DNA of 64,000 nucleotides, taken from the NCBI RefSeq assembly GCF_900637205.1, contig NZ_LR134355.1, positions 4,464,001-4,528,000 of the forward strand, read 5' to 3'. Under the pieces are notes generated by a model. The model saw only the letters and a program-made list of their open reading frames with translations, was not told where the DNA came from and searched no databases. Position numbers and translations under genes: made by a program. This document shows, in pieces, positions 61,932 to 64,000 of the stretch (position 1 is the first letter of the stretch; each line of letters opens with the position of its first letter). The DNA is from Mycolicibacterium chitae. Its GTDB lineage: Bacteria > Actinomycetota > Actinomycetes > Mycobacteriales > Mycobacteriaceae.

Positions 61932-62450
61932 ATGGGTAGCACACCCGACCTGCTGCGGCAGGTCATGAGCGACACAGGAACCAGCCAGTCTGAGCTGAGC
62001 CGGCTCAGTGGCGTGCACCAGCCGAGCATCAGTCAATTCCTCTCCGGAAAAATAGACTTCAGCGACCAACTGCTCGATCGGTTACTCGCCTGCATGGGCT
62101 ACCGCCTGGAGGTAACCATTCGAGCCGAGCCTGCCAACCTCACCCGCTCAGAGTGGCGGTCGTGGCGAGTGCATCGGCAGCTCGCGACATTGCTGAACAC
62201 GTCGACGCTCCAAGAATGGCGGCCCTCGATTCTCAGTAACATCGATCGACTTCGGCAATCGGTCTACGGCGAACCGCACCTCCGCCATCTCTCCCATTGG
62301 GAACAGTTGACCAACGATGGTGACTTGCAGTCGCTGAAGCGGGCCCTGACCGGACTGGACCGTCAGTCGATCGAGATGCGGGAGGTGACCCCGATGAGCG
62401 GGCTGTTACCAGACACGCAACGTCGCGCCGCGCTACAGGCTGCGCACTGA
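61932..62450 (+). CDS. XRE-type HTH protein, probable antitoxin
   Basis: 172 residues. HTH at about 17-40 (TSQSELSRLSGVHQPSISQF) followed by LSGKIDFSDQLLDRLLACMG; the rest is helical with many charged and aromatic residues. Transcript probably leaderless. It overlaps the nucleotidyltransferase by one base (TGATG). The palindrome over its promoter suggests autorepression. Likely neutralises the downstream enzyme; that is inferred from the gene pair, not shown. Confidence 0.85.
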   Translation: MGSTPDLLRQVMSDTGTSQSELSRLSGVHQPSISQFLSGKIDFSDQLLDRLLACMGYRLEVTIRAEPANLTRSEWRSWRVHRQLATLLNTSTLQEWRPSILSNIDRLRQSVYGEPHLRHLSHWEQLTNDGDLQSLKRALTGLDRQSIEMREVTPMSGLLPDTQRRAALQAAH

Positions 62451-63025
62451 TGCGTCGCGACCAGCTCGAGCACGCGATCCGGGCCGCCTGCCAAGTAACA
62501 GGGCAAGACGAAGTCATTGTCGTTGGGTCACAGGCAATCTTAGGCAGCTACCCGGAGTACGAGTTGCCAATGCTAGCGACGCGGTCGATGGAAGTGGACA
62601 TTCTGCCCATCACCGATGACAACAACAGGACCATCGAACTCGCCGACCTCATCTTCGGTGCCGCAGGGGAACTCTCATCGTTCGAGCAGTTGCACGGATT
62701 CAGCATCGACGGTGTTGACCTGACGACCTCAGCCCTCCCCGTTGGTTGGCGCAGCCGACTGGTCAAGGTCCAAAACGCGAATACTGCGGCTCCCAACGGC
62801 CACCCGCAGTACATCGGATGGTGCCTGGACAAAGAGGATCTCTGCGTCGCCAAACTATGCGCGTTCAGGGAGAAGGACCGCAACTTCGTGGACGCCCTGA
62901 TCACTGATAACTTGGTGGCCCCGGAGATCATCCTCACTCGACTTGCCACGGTTGAAGACCGATACAACTCAAGCATCGAACGCGCCGTCAATTGGCTGGC
63001 AGCTCGGCCCGGTCCACAGCGCTGA
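62450..63025 (+). CDS. Nucleotidyltransferase-fold protein (DUF6036-like), probable toxin
   Basis: 191 residues. Polymerase-beta-type signature VVGSQAILGSYPE (Gly26-Ser27) followed by RSMEVDILP (Glu48 and Asp50 as metal ligands), then a helical C-terminal half with KLCAFREKDRNFVDALI. Relatives include AbiEii and MenT nucleotidyltransferase toxins that modify tRNA. Catalytic residues look intact. Paired with the HTH gene, one base overlap. Confidence 0.82.
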   Translation: MRRDQLEHAIRAACQVTGQDEVIVVGSQAILGSYPEYELPMLATRSMEVDILPITDDNNRTIELADLIFGAAGELSSFEQLHGFSIDGVDLTTSALPVGWRSRLVKVQNANTAAPNGHPQYIGWCLDKEDLCVAKLCAFREKDRNFVDALITDNLVAPEIILTRLATVEDRYNSSIERAVNWLAARPGPQR

Positions 63026-63158
63026 TATCTGGGTCCATGGCCAGCGCGCCTTTTCCTAGACGCGAGAGTTCGGCCCTCGCCGCCTGCATTAGTACATCTA
63101 ACTCAGCGTAAGAATATGTAGCTGTACTGATCCCCCACTCGCTCGTACCGTCAAGGCC

Positions 63159-63770
63159 ATGAGTGCTGCGCCGCCGATGGTCTTCGCGACCGGGTTCCTC
63201 ACGTCGCTGGCCCTGATCGCGGCCATCGGGGCGCAGAACGCTTTCGTTCTGCGCCAAGGCATCCGGCGCGAGCACGTGGGCAGTGTCGTGACGGTGTGCG
63301 CGGTATCGGACCTGGTGTTGATCGCTGCGGGCATCGCCGGGTTCGGCGCCCTGGTCGCGGCCCACCCGAACGTCGTGACGGTCGCCAAGCTCGGCGGCGC
63401 AGCGTTCCTGATCGGCTACGGGGCGCTGGCCGCCCGCCGGGCGCTTCGTCCCGCGTCGCTCGATCCCGCCGCCGAGGCCCCGGCGCGACTCACCGGCGTC
63501 CTCGTCACCTGCCTGGCGCTGACCTTCCTGAACCCGCACGTCTACCTCGACACCGTGGTGCTGCTCGGCGCGTTGGCCAACGAATACCGCGAGGGCCGTT
63601 GGTTGTTCGGCGTCGGTGCGGTCACGGCCAGCGTGGTGTGGTTCGCCACACTCGGCTTCGGCGCCACCCGCCTGTCCGCCCTGTTCGCCAGACCTTCGAC
63701 GTGGCGCGTGCTCGACGGGACGATCGCGGTCACCATGGTGGCTTTGGGCCTCTACCTGGCGTCGTCGTGA
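63159..63770 (+). CDS. LysE-family amino-acid exporter
   Basis: 203 residues, six predicted membrane helices. N-terminal FLTSLALIAAIGAQNAFVLRQG is the LysE/ArgO hallmark, and LTFLNPHVYLDTVVLLG lies in the middle. Exports lysine/arginine. Its usual partner regulator, LysG, may be the LysR at 59543-60421, separated here by four genes. AAGG precedes the ATG. Confidence 0.92.
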   Translation: MSAAPPMVFATGFLTSLALIAAIGAQNAFVLRQGIRREHVGSVVTVCAVSDLVLIAAGIAGFGALVAAHPNVVTVAKLGGAAFLIGYGALAARRALRPASLDPAAEAPARLTGVLVTCLALTFLNPHVYLDTVVLLGALANEYREGRWLFGVGAVTASVVWFATLGFGATRLSALFARPSTWRVLDGTIAVTMVALGLYLASS

Positions 63771-63774
63771 GGAG

Positions 63775-64000
63775 CTACCCCAGCACTCCGCGACCGACGA
63801 TGGTGGGCAGGTCGAGAAAGGTGCGGATGCCGGGGGCGGCCGCGCACACCGGGGCGATCGCGTGGATGGCGTGCATGGCGGTGCCCAGGCACCCCTGGTC
63901 GGTGTCGTCCTCGCCGTTGATGGCGATCCGCGATTCCAGCACCATCGACGGCTGACCCTGCACGGTCACCTTCCAGCCGCGCCCGTTCGGCCAGTCCGGG
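63775..64000 (-). CDS. DapB-like NAD(P)-dependent reductase, C-terminus only
   Basis: The frame enters from the right edge. About 74 residues are visible: PDWPNGRGWKVTVQGQPSMV at the edge, then GTAMHAIHAIAPVCAAAPGIRTF and LPTIVGRGVLG at the end. These match the C-terminus of mycobacterial dihydrodipicolinate-reductase-like proteins of about 350 residues. The decayed gene at 13746-14096 is a relative. Convergent with the LysE gene by 4 bases. Confidence 0.8.
   Translation of the reverse strand, partial: PDWPNGRGWKVTVQGQPSMVLESRIAINGEDDTDQGCLGTAMHAIHAIAPVCAAAPGIRTFLDLPTIVGRGVLG

Noticed and set aside
62988..63115. Protein-like minus-strand end (SYAELDVLMQAARAEL) between the nucleotidyltransferase and LysE
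   Set aside because: Short, no start codon of its own, and overlaps the end of the nucleotidyltransferase; cannot be told from chance.

Overview
The window is high-GC actinobacterial DNA. Gene content and gene order point to a mycobacterium, most likely a fast-growing Mycolicibacterium. It holds a complete ESX-3 type VII secretion locus (eccA3 to eccE3 with PE5, PPE4, EsxG, EsxH, EspG3 and MycP3). It also holds mycobacteria-typical families: FadE6, FadD2, UdgX, PolD2, a 13E12/DUF222 HNH protein and several actin/Hsp70-like proteins with Pro-rich tails. From memory of the M. tuberculosis map, most of the window follows the Rv0269c to Rv0322 segment, inverted. These assignments come from reading the proteins and were not checked by a search.

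Layout. 1-8 kb: UDP-glucose dehydrogenase (cut by the window edge), an actin-like membrane protein with WEPPK repeats, a DsbA-fold reductase, dcd, tRNA-Gly(CCC), a small secreted protein, a secreted alpha/beta hydrolase split by a frameshift, and an exported Rv0320-like protein. 8-18 kb: a secreted charged-tail protein, a TetR with a divergent FAD oxidoreductase, the Rv0313/Rv0312/Rv0311-like genes with a decayed reductase gene inside the group, a second TetR, a membrane protein, a SnoaL-like protein and an L,D-transpeptidase-like protein. 18.2-21.9 kb: a three-gene overlapping operon (Pro-rich membrane protein; 740-residue protein ending in regions resembling DUF5632/DUF5631; Gly-rich protein) that interrupts the otherwise familiar order and starts with unusually AT-rich DNA. 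21.9-29.9 kb: a PAP2 plus diacylglycerol-kinase fusion, a second PAP2 protein, a secreted protein, a 13E12 protein with an SOS-box-like site at its start, an MFS transporter, an amidohydrolase and an Rv0293c-like hydrolase.

29.9-44.4 kb, minus strand: the ESX-3 operon. Its genes overlap or sit within a few bases of each other almost throughout. Three inverted repeats lie upstream of eccA3, one of them resembling an IdeR (iron) box. ESX-3 secretes EsxG/EsxH and PE/PPE proteins and is needed for iron uptake through mycobactin. 44.7-53.2 kb: a DUF2236 oxygenase, two TetR regulators each facing a target gene across a palindrome, a hydrolase and 2-hydroxyacid dehydrogenase pair, the double-length acyl-CoA dehydrogenase FadE6, a DUF72 protein and the uracil-DNA-binding protein UdgX. 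53.3-59.5 kb: FadD2, the LigD-type polymerase PolD2, tandem hairpins, a VOC protein, a DUF808 membrane protein, and an acyl-CoA dehydrogenase behind a nested palindromic promoter region.

59.5-64 kb: an ArgP/LysG-type LysR regulator with no ATG, GTG or TTG start, a DOPA-dioxygenase-like enzyme, a MarR regulator, a compact HTH plus nucleotidyltransferase pair that looks like a toxin-antitoxin module with a leaderless autoregulated promoter, a LysE-type exporter, and the C-terminus of a DapB-like reductase. That reductase appears to be an intact relative of the decayed copy at 13.7-14.1 kb. The items most worth following are the 18-22 kb operon, the toxin-antitoxin-like pair, the ESX-3 upstream palindromes and the two broken genes.
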